From Betaproteobacteria bacterium (GTDB taxonomy: Bacteria > Pseudomonadota > Gammaproteobacteria > Burkholderiales > Burkholderiaceae_D): a stretch of DNA of 64,000 nucleotides. The stretch's first letter is position 1. Each line of letters starts with the position of its first letter. Shown in pieces: positions 46,288 to 56,541 of the stretch. The position numbers and the translations under genes were made by a program. The stretch covers positions 27,954-91,953 of the forward strand of contig JABDED010000002.1 in NCBI GenBank assembly GCA_013287275.1, in the 5' to 3' direction. Under the pieces are notes generated by a model. It did not search any database. It was not told where the DNA came from and worked only from the letters and a program-made list of their open reading frames with translations.

Positions 46288-47552
46288 TTCGGCTGTTTTT
46301 TGAACAGCTCACGGAACACGGGATAAATATCGGCCGGAGCCTGTATCTTTTGCATCGCAAAATTCGGATGGTGGTCCAGCACTTGCGTATATTCTTCCCA
46401 CAGATTTTGCGGATCGCCTTCGGTGATCTCTACATAGGCATAGTACTGCACCAGTGGCATGATGGTGTTGATCAGCAACTGCCTGCAGGTGACCGAGTCA
46501 TTGTCCCAGTTGTCGCCATCGGAAGCCTGTGCGACATAGGCATTCCAGTCTGCTCCCGGATACCTTTCCTTGATGATCTTGGTCAGCAGGTTAAGTGCAG
46601 ACGACACTATCGTGCCGCCCGATTCGCGTGAATGGAAAAATTCGTTTTCATCCACTTCCGACGCGGCTGTATGGTGGCGGATGAATACCACCTCTATCTT
46701 GTCATAAGCCCGGGTCAGGAAAAGGTACAGCAGGATAAAGAAGCGCTTCGCCGTATCCTTCTTTTGTTCATCCATCGACCCCGATACATCCAGCACGCAA
46801 AACATCACGGCCTGGCTGGATGGCTTGGGCACCTTGATACGGTTGCTGTAACGCAGGTCGAAAGGATCGATGAAGGGAATCGCCAGCAGGCGCGTCCTCA
46901 GGTGATGGATTTCATGCTTCAGGGCTACTACCCGCGGATCGCCCAGATCTGTAGCCTGCTCCATCAGGACAGCCATTTCCAGTTCAGCTTCTTTCAGGCG
47001 CCGCGCCGATTTGCCGCCGACTGCGATACGCCGGCCCAATGCGCCGCGCAACGAGCGCAGCACATGCAGGCTGGAAGTCGTGCCCGAGGTCTTATAGCCG
47101 GCGCGCTGGCTCTTGAACTCCGTCGTCGCCGCGAGCTGGGTCTTGACCATGTTCGGCAATTCCAGGTCCTCGAAGAAATAATTCATGAATTCTTCGCGGC
47201 TTAGCTGGAACACGAATTCGTCTTCGCTGATTTCATCGCTATTGCCGGCCTGCCCCTTGCCGGATCCTGCGCCGCCCTTGGGCCTCTGGATCTGGTCGCC
47301 CTTCAGGTATTCCTGGTTGCCGGGCTGCACGGTTTCCCAGATACCGCCGCGAGCGTGCCCAAACGTGGGTTCATTCACGTCCTTGACGGGAATGGATATT
47401 TTTTCGCCGCTCTCTATATCTGTAATGGAACGGCCCTTGATGGCACGCGCAACAGCTTCCTTGATCTGCCCTTTGTAACGCCGCAGAAAACGTTCTCGAT
47501 TGGGGGCGGATTTGTTCTTGCCTTGTACACGACGATCAATTAGATGCACCAA
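46284..47552 (-). CDS. yeaH: YeaH/YhbH family protein (DUF444)
   Basis: 422 aa; VHLIDRRVQGKNKSAPNRERFLRRYKGQIKEAVARAI; VMFCVLDVSGSMDEQKKDTAKRFF. Confidence 0.96.
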   Translation of the reverse strand: MVHLIDRRVQGKNKSAPNRERFLRRYKGQIKEAVARAIKGRSITDIESGEKISIPVKDVNEPTFGHARGGIWETVQPGNQEYLKGDQIQRPKGGAGSGKGQAGNSDEISEDEFVFQLSREEFMNYFFEDLELPNMVKTQLAATTEFKSQRAGYKTSGTTSSLHVLRSLRGALGRRIAVGGKSARRLKEAELEMAVLMEQATDLGDPRVVALKHEIHHLRTRLLAIPFIDPFDLRYSNRIKVPKPSSQAVMFCVLDVSGSMDEQKKDTAKRFFILLYLFLTRAYDKIEVVFIRHHTAASEVDENEFFHSRESGGTIVSSALNLLTKIIKERYPGADWNAYVAQASDGDNWDNDSVTCRQLLINTIMPLVQYYAYVEITEGDPQNLWEEYTQVLDHHPNFAMQKIQAPADIYPVFRELFKKQPK

Positions 47553-47630
47553 AACGGTCTCCCTTTATCGGGCACTCATCCAAGCTGGGAGTTCCGGCTT
47601 CCGCCAGCTTGCATGAATTCCCTAGTGACC

Positions 47631-47717
47631 GTTGCAAAGTCGGCCTGGCTAGGCGCAGACCGGGACCGTGCTTGGGCACGGCCAGGCGGCGCAACAACGC
47701 CAGGCTGATTTTTCAAC
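47631..47717. repeat. Palindromic intergenic element between prkA and yeaH
   Basis: Arms GTTGCAAAGTCGGCCTGGC and GCCAGGCTGATTTTTCAAC (16/19 complementary) around an internal hairpin CCGTGC-TTGG-GCACGG. Confidence 0.7.
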
Positions 47718-47730
47718 AGCCTCGCAGCAA

Positions 47731-49674
47731 TCAGGATGATTTCCTTACACGTAAATACCACTCGCAAAGCAATCTGACCTGTTTCGCAGTATAGCCCTTG
47801 GCCACCATACGCTCTACAAACTCCTGATGTTTGTTGGCATCGTCGGCGCTGGCTTTGGCGTTGAACGAAATGACCGGTAGTAGTTCCTCGGTATTCGAAA
47901 ACATTTTCTTCTCTATCACAGTGCGCAGTTTTTCATAACTGGTCCAGGTAGGATTCTTGCCGGCATTCTGTGCCCGCGCACGCAACACAAAATTGACGAT
48001 TTCGTTACGGAAATCCTTGGGATTGGAAATGCCCGCGGGTTTCTCGATTTTTTCGAGCTCATTGTTCAAGGCATCGCGATCAAAGCTTTCCCCGGTATCC
48101 GGATCGCGGAACTCCTGGTCCTGTATCCAGAAATCGGCAAAGGTCACATAGCGGTCGAAAATATTCTGCCCGTATTCGGAATAGCTTTCCAGGTACGCCG
48201 TCTGGATTTCCTTGCCGATGAATTCCGCATAACGCTGCGCCAGGTACTCTTTGATATACGAAAAGTATTTTTGCTCGGTTTCCGGTGCAAATTGCTCGCG
48301 CTCAATCTGCTGCTCCAGCACATACAGCAAATGCACGGGATTGGCTGCCACTTCCGTATTATCGAAGTTGAATACCTTGGATAGTATCTTGAAGGCAAAA
48401 CGGGTAGACAAGCCGTTCATGCCTTCGTCCACGCCGGCATAATCCGCATATTCTTGCCGCGACTTGGCCTTGGGATCGGTATCCTTCAGGTTTTCCCCGT
48501 CGTAGACCTGCATCTTGCTGTAGATGCTGGAATTTTCAGGCTCTTTCAGCCGCGACAATACCGAAAATTGCGCCATCATCTTCATCGTGCCGGGAGCGCA
48601 CGGCGCCTCCGCCAGCGACGAGCCGCGCACCAGCTTCTCGTAAATCTTGACCTCATCGGTCACCCTCAGGCAATACGGGACCTTGACTATATAGATACGG
48701 TCAAGGAAAGCCTCGTTGTTTTTATTATTTTTAAAGGCCTTCCATTCGGACTCATTCGAGTGGGCCAGGATAATGCCGTCAAACGGGATCGCACCAAAAC
48801 CTTCGGTGCCCTTGAAGTTGCCTTCCTGGGTTGCGGTCAGCAGGGGGTGCAAGACTTTGATCGGCGCCTTGAACATTTCGACGAATTCCATCAGCCCCTG
48901 GTTCGCCAGGCACAAGCCGCCGGAATAGCTGTAGGCATCGGGATCATCCTGTGCATAGTCTTCCAGCTTGCGGATATCGACCTTGCCGACCAGCGAAGAG
49001 ATATCCTGGTTGTTTTCATCGCCGGGTTCGGTTTTGGAAACCGCGATCTGTTTCAGCACCGAAGGATAGCGTCTGACGACCCGGAATTGATTGATATCGC
49101 CATTGAATTCATGCAAGCGCTTTACCGCCCAGGGGCTCGGTATGGTGCGCAGATAACGGCGCGGAATGCCGAAATCTTCTTCCAGAATGGTGCCGTCTTC
49201 TTCTTCGCTGAACAAACCCAGCGGCGATTCGTTGACCGGCGAACCCTTGATGCAATAGAAGGGAATTTTTTCCATCAAGGATTTGAGCTTCTCCGCAATC
49301 GACGATTTACCGCCGCCGACCGGGCCCAGCAAATACAGGATCTGCTTGCGCTCTTCCAGCCCCTGGGCCGCGTGACGGAAATACGCAACTACTTGCTCGA
49401 TGACTTCTTCAGTGCCGTAGAATTCGCGGAAGGCGGGATATATCTTGATGATTTTATTGGAGAAAATGCGCGAACGCCGGGAATCGTGGCGGGTGTCGAC
49501 CATCTCCGGTTCGCCTATCGCCGCCAGCAATCTTTCAGCGGCAGAGGCATAGGCAAGCCTGTCCTTCTTGCATAACTCCAGATACTCTTGCAAAGAATAT
49601 TCTTCCTCGCGAGTCCTGTCATAACGTGCTGCGTAGTTGTCAAAGATTTTCATACCGATCTCCTTTGTCGCCAT
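47731..49674 (-). CDS. prkA: PrkA/YeaG family serine protein kinase
   Basis: 647 aa; LYLLGPVGGGKSSIAEKLKSLME, FEMFKAPIKVLHPLLTATQEGNFKGTEGFGAIPFDGIILAHSNESEW. Confidence 0.97.
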   Translation of the reverse strand: MATKEIGMKIFDNYAARYDRTREEEYSLQEYLELCKKDRLAYASAAERLLAAIGEPEMVDTRHDSRRSRIFSNKIIKIYPAFREFYGTEEVIEQVVAYFRHAAQGLEERKQILYLLGPVGGGKSSIAEKLKSLMEKIPFYCIKGSPVNESPLGLFSEEEDGTILEEDFGIPRRYLRTIPSPWAVKRLHEFNGDINQFRVVRRYPSVLKQIAVSKTEPGDENNQDISSLVGKVDIRKLEDYAQDDPDAYSYSGGLCLANQGLMEFVEMFKAPIKVLHPLLTATQEGNFKGTEGFGAIPFDGIILAHSNESEWKAFKNNKNNEAFLDRIYIVKVPYCLRVTDEVKIYEKLVRGSSLAEAPCAPGTMKMMAQFSVLSRLKEPENSSIYSKMQVYDGENLKDTDPKAKSRQEYADYAGVDEGMNGLSTRFAFKILSKVFNFDNTEVAANPVHLLYVLEQQIEREQFAPETEQKYFSYIKEYLAQRYAEFIGKEIQTAYLESYSEYGQNIFDRYVTFADFWIQDQEFRDPDTGESFDRDALNNELEKIEKPAGISNPKDFRNEIVNFVLRARAQNAGKNPTWTSYEKLRTVIEKKMFSNTEELLPVISFNAKASADDANKHQEFVERMVAKGYTAKQVRLLCEWYLRVRKSS

Positions 49675-50333
49675 CTACCACACAAAGACTTACGGGTACT
49701 GATCCGGTCTCGTCATCTTCGCCGTCTTCCAGTTTTCGGATTTGAAAAATCGATCTAAAAAATAAAGACGAACACAGCGAATTTTATTGCCTCTATGCAC
49801 CCCACGACTTCAGTGTAGATGATAACGCAAAAAAAAGTGACGAAATTCTATAAAAAATTGTTACTGCTATTCAACGCATACAACAGTCTTTTTGTTGACA
49901 GCACCGACAGCGCATCGAGATCAAATAAGCTTATTTTCCCTAGTCATAAAAACCTCGCCATCATTGCAAGCACGGTTGAAGAGTTGTAACGAATACCGCT
50001 GCGGCCAAGCGATTAAAATTGATGGCCCAGCCGACACCATACACCGATTACAGGATTTTTACCGGCGGCTGAAATTCATCCGTTTGCGATTCAGGCCGTC
50101 CAATCCCTGGCCCGAAATGCGGCAAATAAATTAATTCGGCGAACGCCGTTAAAAACAGCCTGGACGTCGGCATCCGGAAAATCCGGCGCCGCGGGCCATA
50201 ACAACACATTCGCGCCGGATATCACGGCATCGCAATGAATTCCGGCGTTTTACCGGATTAAGCTTTCCATACCGCAAAGAATTTGGTTAAATGCAACAAG
50301 CTCATCCAAACCATCCTTTCTTACTGGAAGAAA

Positions 50334-51029
50334 ATGAAACAATTGCAATTTATCCTTTTGTTGGCGATGTCAGCCCTGTTGACCGCGTGCGCATCAGTCC
50401 CTATGGCGAGCTTTGACAAGGACGCTCAAGCCAAATCATTTGCCGCACAGAAATCCAAGGCACAGCTATATGTCTACCGAAATGAAACTTTCGGTGCGGG
50501 CATCAAGATGCCGCTGGAGCTGGACGGCACCGCCATAGGCGAAACCGCGGCACACACTTATGTCGTGATTTCATTGAAACCGGGCGGCCACACCCTGGTC
50601 TCCAAATCCTCAGACGAATCCCGTCTTGTACTCAATGTGAAGGCCGGACAGAACTACTATGTCTGGCAAGAAGTCAAAATGGGCTGGCTGACCGGGCGCT
50701 CCAACCTGCAACTGGTGGATGAAGCCGCCGGCAAGGCCGGGGTGGAGCAATCCAAATTGATCAGGCTGGATGGTCTGCCTGCAGATATGTCGATGCCGGA
50801 CCAAAACACCGTCGCCGAAGATCAGACGGAAATAGAGAAAATACCTTTCCGCACCGGCATCTCGTCGGCAACGGTAGAAAAGCTGGCGAAGCAAAATAGT
50901 TGCGCTGGCGACCATGGCGCCGGTTTGCTGACGCCGCCCGGCCCGATAGAAGTTTACCGCGTGAGTTGCGACCAGTCCGTTGCCTTCATGGCAAGGTGCG
51001 AACTGCGCCAATGCAAAGCGATGCGCTAG
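50334..51029 (+). CDS. Lipoprotein, DUF2846-like
   Basis: Lipobox LLTAC; SKAQLYVYRNETFGAGIKMPLELDGTAIGETAAHTYVVISLKPGGHTL. Confidence 0.8.
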   Translation: MKQLQFILLLAMSALLTACASVPMASFDKDAQAKSFAAQKSKAQLYVYRNETFGAGIKMPLELDGTAIGETAAHTYVVISLKPGGHTLVSKSSDESRLVLNVKAGQNYYVWQEVKMGWLTGRSNLQLVDEAAGKAGVEQSKLIRLDGLPADMSMPDQNTVAEDQTEIEKIPFRTGISSATVEKLAKQNSCAGDHGAGLLTPPGPIEVYRVSCDQSVAFMARCELRQCKAMR

Positions 51030-51266
51030 TGTCCTGAGTTAGAAGTTCGTTGAAAATGAAAGATGATGCAATCAGTGTCAGGCTAGGCCTTCCCGGCCGG
51101 ACGAAAACAGAGCAAGGGTGGTCCCCTTGCGAGTATTTGCAACGACGGTGCAACAGGGGTTTCGTGCAGCACTGCTGCACGCCTGTGTAACGACCTTGCC
51201 CTGCAAGGCAAGGTTCCCGCCTATGATTTCATCTTTTTTCTTCGGCGAATTTTTAACTCAGGACGC
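51029..51266. mobile_element. MITE-like non-coding element with ~40-bp imperfect terminal inverted repeats flanked by TA
   Basis: Left GTGTCCTGAGTTAGAAGTTCGTTGAAAATGAAAGATGATGC; reverse complement of right end GCGTCCTGAGTTAAAAATTCGCCGAAGAAAAAAGATGAAATC; TA at 51027-51028 and 51267-51268. Confidence 0.75.
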
Positions 51267-51272
51267 TAATAT

Positions 51273-51956
51273 CTACAAAACCAGCTTATATTTCTCCGCG
51301 GCGGCGACTATGCAACGCTGCCGCGAACTGCGGGCCCGTTCATGCGGTGCAAACAGGCCAGACGCCTGATCCAGTACCCGCATTGCCCTGGCCAGTGCCA
51401 TTCGCGCTTCCTCCGTCAATTCCTCCCGGCACTGCCTGTCGGTAATTTCATCGATGACCAGCGTGGCCATTTCTTTGTCTGCGATATCTTCCGGCAAACC
51501 TGATTTGGTGCACAGGCCATAGGTTCCCTTCAGGAAAGATATCCATTCCCTGCCTATATGCTGGTCCAGCGCGGCAAGATCGATTCCACCTTCTTTTGCC
51601 TTGAATGCGGCCGGCTGCATTCCCTGCTGAAACAGCTTGCGGGTTTGCGCCAAATAGCGCTGATGAAATGTGGCATACGCGTGTTGCTGGAGCGATATCG
51701 ATGGCGATGACGATGACACATGCAGGAATTCCAGCCACGCCGCGTAATCTTTTGCGTAAAAATCAAGTTGCAGGCTCTCATCGTGTTTACCGAAAAAGGA
51801 ACGGCAGCTGATATGCAGATCCAGGCTGTATGACGGCAACGGCATGCAGCCCGCCTGTTGCCATGCGCATAGCTGCTCCTTGCCAATATCGCTGGCCGCC
51901 AGTAATTGGCGGGTCGTATGAAAATGCTCATTCAAATACTCCAGCAAGTTCGTCAT
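51273..51956 (-). CDS. DUF6058-like protein
   Basis: 227 aa; MTNLLEYLNEHFHTTRQLLAASDIGKEQLCAWQQAGCMPLPSYSLDL; family assignment from memory. Confidence 0.5.
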   Translation of the reverse strand: MTNLLEYLNEHFHTTRQLLAASDIGKEQLCAWQQAGCMPLPSYSLDLHISCRSFFGKHDESLQLDFYAKDYAAWLEFLHVSSSSPSISLQQHAYATFHQRYLAQTRKLFQQGMQPAAFKAKEGGIDLAALDQHIGREWISFLKGTYGLCTKSGLPEDIADKEMATLVIDEITDRQCREELTEEARMALARAMRVLDQASGLFAPHERARSSRQRCIVAAAEKYKLVL

Positions 51957-52118
51957 GCCACACTCGCTTCATAAAGACTAACGGCAGGCGCATGCTCACG
52001 GCGCTCACGTTTGCGGCAATCCCTTATCACTGCGGCAACGCGCAAGCGTAGTGTTTTATCTGCATGCGGCTTGACGTCAAATAGCACGGCTATCATGGGG
52101 TTTCCTTGTCGATTTTTG

Positions 52119-53324
52119 TCACGCGGCAGAATACAGACGCATCCTTACGTTGGCGGACGGCCGGAATTTTTGTGCCCCGGCCAATCTGTCGAAATTCAGC
52201 TCCATACTGCATAGTCTGGTAATTGCGGCATGGGCAATCTGTGCCGCCAATTGCTGGCCCGGGCAGAGATGGGCGCCATTGCCGAAGCTCAGATGGCGGC
52301 GCTGGCTGCGATGCGCATCAAAAATTTGGGGTCGCAGATTGATTGCAGGGTCGCGGTTGGCTGCCGCCAGCGTCAACAGGATGACATCCCCTGCCTGCAC
52401 TGCCTGCCCTCGTATCTCGCAATCTTCAACGACAAAACGGCGCGTATTTTGTACTGGCGGATCCCAGCGCAGGATTTCATCTATACAGGCTTGCAGCAAA
52501 GTGGGATCCTGCGCGGCTCGCTGTCTCAGCGGCGCATCATTGGCCAGCAGGTATAGCGTATTGGCAATCAGGCCCGCAGTCGCTTCATAAGCCTGCGACA
52601 TGAAACCTATGCCATTGGCCACGATGACCGCTGCATCCGTGCAACCGACCACGGCGGCTTGCTGCGCCAATAGCGATAGCAAGCCCCGGCTTTCCGGCTG
52701 CTTCAGCATGGGTTCGAATATCGCCAGCAAGCCGGCCGCCGCCTGCTTGCCCTGCTCCAATTTCTCCGCGCTGGCACCGGCGGCCAGGCAAGATACAAAG
52801 TCGCGCATCAGCAATGCGATTTCCGGCAGCGCGGTAGACGGGGCGCCCAACAGGCTGGCTACTACATACACTGGCATTTGAAAGGCGAAATTATCCAGCC
52901 AGGCGTCATCGGCACCGGCAGAATATGCCGCCGTCAGATGTTGCGCCCAGTAGCTGCCTTGCTGTTGTATTTGCGGAATATCAAGACTTTGCAAGGCGCT
53001 GGAAATCGCCTGCTTGAAAGGGCAATGGCCGGCGCCGTCATTCATCCGCACCAGGTGCCTGAAGATATCCCCGGCCGCAGAGCCGATCAGCGCCTTTGGC
53101 ACCGGCTCCGCCTGCGGGCGCACCCGGCACATCGGATGATTCATTACGGCTTCGACGGTGACAGCGCTGGAGGCGATCCAGACACCAAGCTTGCCGTCAT
53201 GGAACAATGATTCATTCAAAGCCAGTTCAGCATAGTAGCTATGGGGGGACGGACTAGTCACGGCACTGATGGCATCAATCGCGATGCCACCAGTATTTTC
53301 TGGTGCGGGCGTGTATGAAGGCAT
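52119..53324 (-). CDS. Cytochrome P450
   Basis: 401 aa; haem-binding motif LSFGNGAHLCPGQQLA; I-helix and ExxR-like regions. Confidence 0.93.
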   Translation of the reverse strand: MPSYTPAPENTGGIAIDAISAVTSPSPHSYYAELALNESLFHDGKLGVWIASSAVTVEAVMNHPMCRVRPQAEPVPKALIGSAAGDIFRHLVRMNDGAGHCPFKQAISSALQSLDIPQIQQQGSYWAQHLTAAYSAGADDAWLDNFAFQMPVYVVASLLGAPSTALPEIALLMRDFVSCLAAGASAEKLEQGKQAAAGLLAIFEPMLKQPESRGLLSLLAQQAAVVGCTDAAVIVANGIGFMSQAYEATAGLIANTLYLLANDAPLRQRAAQDPTLLQACIDEILRWDPPVQNTRRFVVEDCEIRGQAVQAGDVILLTLAAANRDPAINLRPQIFDAHRSQRRHLSFGNGAHLCPGQQLAAQIAHAAITRLCSMELNFDRLAGAQKFRPSANVRMRLYSAA

Positions 53325-53521
53325 GGGACTACTCCCTGTCAGGCGGTATCAATAAGAGGTCTCATTGTCCGCCTGCCGCCCCGGATTGTCATTCTGGAAT
53401 AGTTCGGCCTGGAGCAAACTATAGTCTTGGAAAACATGGCCGGAAAGAAGATGCTGCCGCCGCGACCATCTATTAAAACAGCACGCCCCCGCAAGAGCCT
53501 GTCGCGCGCTGCCCTCACCGA

Positions 53522-54883
53522 TCAACTGGCAGCTTCGCCCAGCGACAGCGCCAGCCTGTTGTGGCGTTCCAGCACATTGCCCAGGTCTATCGTCGTGAAC
53601 TGGCCGTTGCGGACCACGACGCGGCCGTTGATGATGCTATAGGCAACGTCGGCCGGCGTGCAGAACACCAGCGCCGCCACCGGATCGTGCCAGCCGCCGG
53701 CAAAACCCAGTTTGTTCAAATCAAACATCACCAGATCGGCCGACATGCCGGGCTTCAGCGCGCCTATGTCATCGCGATTCAATACCCTGGCGCCGCCCAG
53801 GGTGGCGATTTCCAGCGCCTGCCTGGCAGTCATCGCGTCCGGGCCGAATCCCACCCTTTGCAGCAGCATTGCCTGCCGCACTTCGCCCAGCATGTGCGCG
53901 CCGTCATTGGATGCAGAGCCATCCACGCCCAGGCCGACCGGCACGCCAGCATCCACCATCTGGCGTATGGGCGCGATGCCGGAGGCCAGCCGCATATTGG
54001 AGCATGGACAATGCGCAACACCGGTGCCGGTACGCGCGAACAGGTAGATGCCGGCCTCGTCCAGCTGCACGCAGTGCGCGTGCCACGCATCCGGCCCCAC
54101 CCAGCCGCAATCCTCGGCATACTCAGCCGGCGTCATATTGAACTTCTCGCGGCTATAGGCGATATCGTTGGCGTTTTCCGCCAGGTGCGTATGCAAGGAC
54201 ACACCGTAATTGCGGGCCAGGGACGCCGATTCTTTCATCAAGTCACGCGATACCGAGAACGGCGAACACGGCGCCACCACGATCCTCTGCATCGCATGGC
54301 GGCCGGCGTCGTGATAGCTTTCTATCAGCCTTTGCGTATCCTTCAGGATCGCCTGCTCTTCTTCCACCACGCTGTCCGGCGGTAAACCGCCCTTGGATTT
54401 CCCCACGCTCATGGAACCGCGCGCCGCGTGAAAACGCATGCCTATCTGCTGCGCCGCCTCTATGCTGTGGTCCAGCTTGCAGCCGTTAGGATAGATATAT
54501 AGATGGTCGCTGCTGGTAGTGCAGCCGGACATGATCAACTCCGCCATCGCCGTCAGCGTGGAAACCTGCACCATCTCCGGCGTCAGGTTGGCCCAGATCG
54601 GATACAGGTTGTTCAGCCAGTTGAACAACTCGCCATTCTGCGCCGCCGGGATCACGCGCGTCAGGCTCTGGTACATATGGTGATGGGTATTCACCAGGCC
54701 CGGGATCACTACATGGTTGTGCGCATTGATCACCTCGTCCGCGGTGTGCGGCAAGTCTGCGCTGGAGCCCACCTGCTCAATCACATTATCGCGGATGAAC
54801 ACCGCGCCGTCGGCGATTTCGCGGCGCGTGTCGTCCATCGTAACGACCACACGGGCATTTTTTATCAGCAAGGTTTTTGACAT
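53522..54883 (-). CDS. Amidohydrolase, probable 8-oxoguanine deaminase
   Basis: 453 aa; PGLVNTHHHMYQSLTRVIPAAQNGELFNWLNNLYPIW, HTHLAE, HAHCV, GLGVDGSASND. Confidence 0.85.
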   Translation of the reverse strand: MSKTLLIKNARVVVTMDDTRREIADGAVFIRDNVIEQVGSSADLPHTADEVINAHNHVVIPGLVNTHHHMYQSLTRVIPAAQNGELFNWLNNLYPIWANLTPEMVQVSTLTAMAELIMSGCTTSSDHLYIYPNGCKLDHSIEAAQQIGMRFHAARGSMSVGKSKGGLPPDSVVEEEQAILKDTQRLIESYHDAGRHAMQRIVVAPCSPFSVSRDLMKESASLARNYGVSLHTHLAENANDIAYSREKFNMTPAEYAEDCGWVGPDAWHAHCVQLDEAGIYLFARTGTGVAHCPCSNMRLASGIAPIRQMVDAGVPVGLGVDGSASNDGAHMLGEVRQAMLLQRVGFGPDAMTARQALEIATLGGARVLNRDDIGALKPGMSADLVMFDLNKLGFAGGWHDPVAALVFCTPADVAYSIINGRVVVRNGQFTTIDLGNVLERHNRLALSLGEAAS

Positions 54884-54899
54884 ATTATTAAAGCTTCAT

Positions 54900-56300
54900 T
54901 TAGTGGTCTGAGCTTTGCGCCGATGCCAGCGCATAGGCGCGGATATCTGCTTTTTCGCCCTGGCCGTTAAAAAACAGGTTCAGCAGCACCGCCATCGCCG
55001 ACGCCAGCAAGATGCCGCTGTGCAGGATGGTGGAAAGATAGGGAGGCATCTGCGAAAAGAAAGACGGCGCGACGATGGGTATCATGCCGGCGCCGACGCT
55101 GACCGCGACGATGAACAGGTTATTGCGGTTACGCTGGAAATCCACGCCCGACAATATCTTGATGCCGGTCGCCGCCACCATGCCGAACATCACGATGCCG
55201 GCGCCGCCGAGTACAAACTGCGGTATCGATGCCGCGACGTGCGCCATCTTTGGAAACAGGCCGAAGGCAATCAAGATGCAGCCGGCGGCCACGCAGACAA
55301 AGCGGCTCCGCACGCCGGTGACGCCGACCAGGCCGACGTTCTGCGAAAACGATGTGTATGGAAAAGTATTGAAGATACCGCCGATGATGGTGCCCAGACC
55401 GTCCACGCGCAAACCGCGCGCCAGGGTTTCGTTATCCACTTTCTTGCCGACGATTTCGCCCAGCGCAATAAACATGCCGGTGGACTCTATCATCGTCACG
55501 ATCATCACCAGGCACATGCTGAGGATGGAGCCCAGGTCAAACTGCGGCCAGCCATAGTGGAAGGGCTGTATCATCGCAAACCAGTCTGCATTCTCCAGGC
55601 CTGCGAAGCTGATCTTCCCCAATGCTAGCGCGATGATGAAGCCGATCACCATGCCCATCAATACCGAGATATTGGCGATGAAGCCTTTCATATACTTGGT
55701 GATCAGCAAGATAGAAACCAGCACCACCAGCGCTATCCCCAGGTTCACCGGCGAACCGTACTCAGGATTCGGTATCTTGGTAAATACGCCGTTGACGACG
55801 GTGCCTATCACCGGCTGGCCACCGGCTGCCCAGTTGATCCCTACCCCCATCAGCGAGACGCCGATCACCGTGATCACGGTGCCGGTGACGACTGGCGGGA
55901 AGAAGCGCATCAGTTTGCTCATGAAAGGCGCAGCAATCACACAAAACACGCCGCCAGCGATGACGGCGCCGTATATGTGCAGTATGCCCAGGCTGGGATT
56001 GCCCGCCATGGCCACCATCGGTCCCACGGCCGCAAAAGTGACGCCCATCATGACCGGCATCCTGATGCCGAATTTCCATATCCCCAGGCTCTGGATCACG
56101 GTGACCAGGCCGCAACAAAACAGGTCGGCGCTGATCAGGAAGGCAATCGCGTATTTCGGTAAATTCAATGCGCCGCCTATGATCAGCGGTACGGCAATCG
56201 CGCCGGCATACATGACCAATACGTGCTGCATGCCTAGTGCGGTGAGTTTCATCACCGGTAGTTTTTCATCTACCGGATGGGTGTCTGTGCTGGTGTCCAT
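54900..56300 (-). CDS. NCS2-family xanthine/uracil permease
   Basis: 466 aa; GMQHVLVMYAGAIAVPLIIGGALNL, TSFSQNVGLVGVTGVRSR. Confidence 0.94.
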   Translation of the reverse strand: MDTSTDTHPVDEKLPVMKLTALGMQHVLVMYAGAIAVPLIIGGALNLPKYAIAFLISADLFCCGLVTVIQSLGIWKFGIRMPVMMGVTFAAVGPMVAMAGNPSLGILHIYGAVIAGGVFCVIAAPFMSKLMRFFPPVVTGTVITVIGVSLMGVGINWAAGGQPVIGTVVNGVFTKIPNPEYGSPVNLGIALVVLVSILLITKYMKGFIANISVLMGMVIGFIIALALGKISFAGLENADWFAMIQPFHYGWPQFDLGSILSMCLVMIVTMIESTGMFIALGEIVGKKVDNETLARGLRVDGLGTIIGGIFNTFPYTSFSQNVGLVGVTGVRSRFVCVAAGCILIAFGLFPKMAHVAASIPQFVLGGAGIVMFGMVAATGIKILSGVDFQRNRNNLFIVAVSVGAGMIPIVAPSFFSQMPPYLSTILHSGILLASAMAVLLNLFFNGQGEKADIRAYALASAQSSDH

Positions 56301-56541
56301 CTTGTCTCCTGGTGTTCAGAAAATACACTGTTGTGCTTTTTATAGTACAAGCCATTTTGCTTGTTACGACCGATACTATATGAAGCAGGGATCGGAGATA
56401 TATGGGATAAGCGATAGTCGATCTTGCTATCTGCATATATCGATGATGGAGGAAGCAAGGTTAATGCCGCACCATCCCTGTGCCAGTGCTGGCACAGCAA
56501 AGTCACGGCATTTTTTATCGTGTCAGGATTGCGAACAAGTT

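Noticed and set aside
49892-50134. 80-aa plus-strand ORF upstream of the lipoprotein gene
   Set aside because: No RBS or recognisable features; AT-richer intergenic DNA.
50334-51029. Lipoprotein as a displaced TssJ
   Set aside because: Fits DUF2846-like proteins, too long for typical TssJ, and lies 14 kb away beyond unrelated operons.
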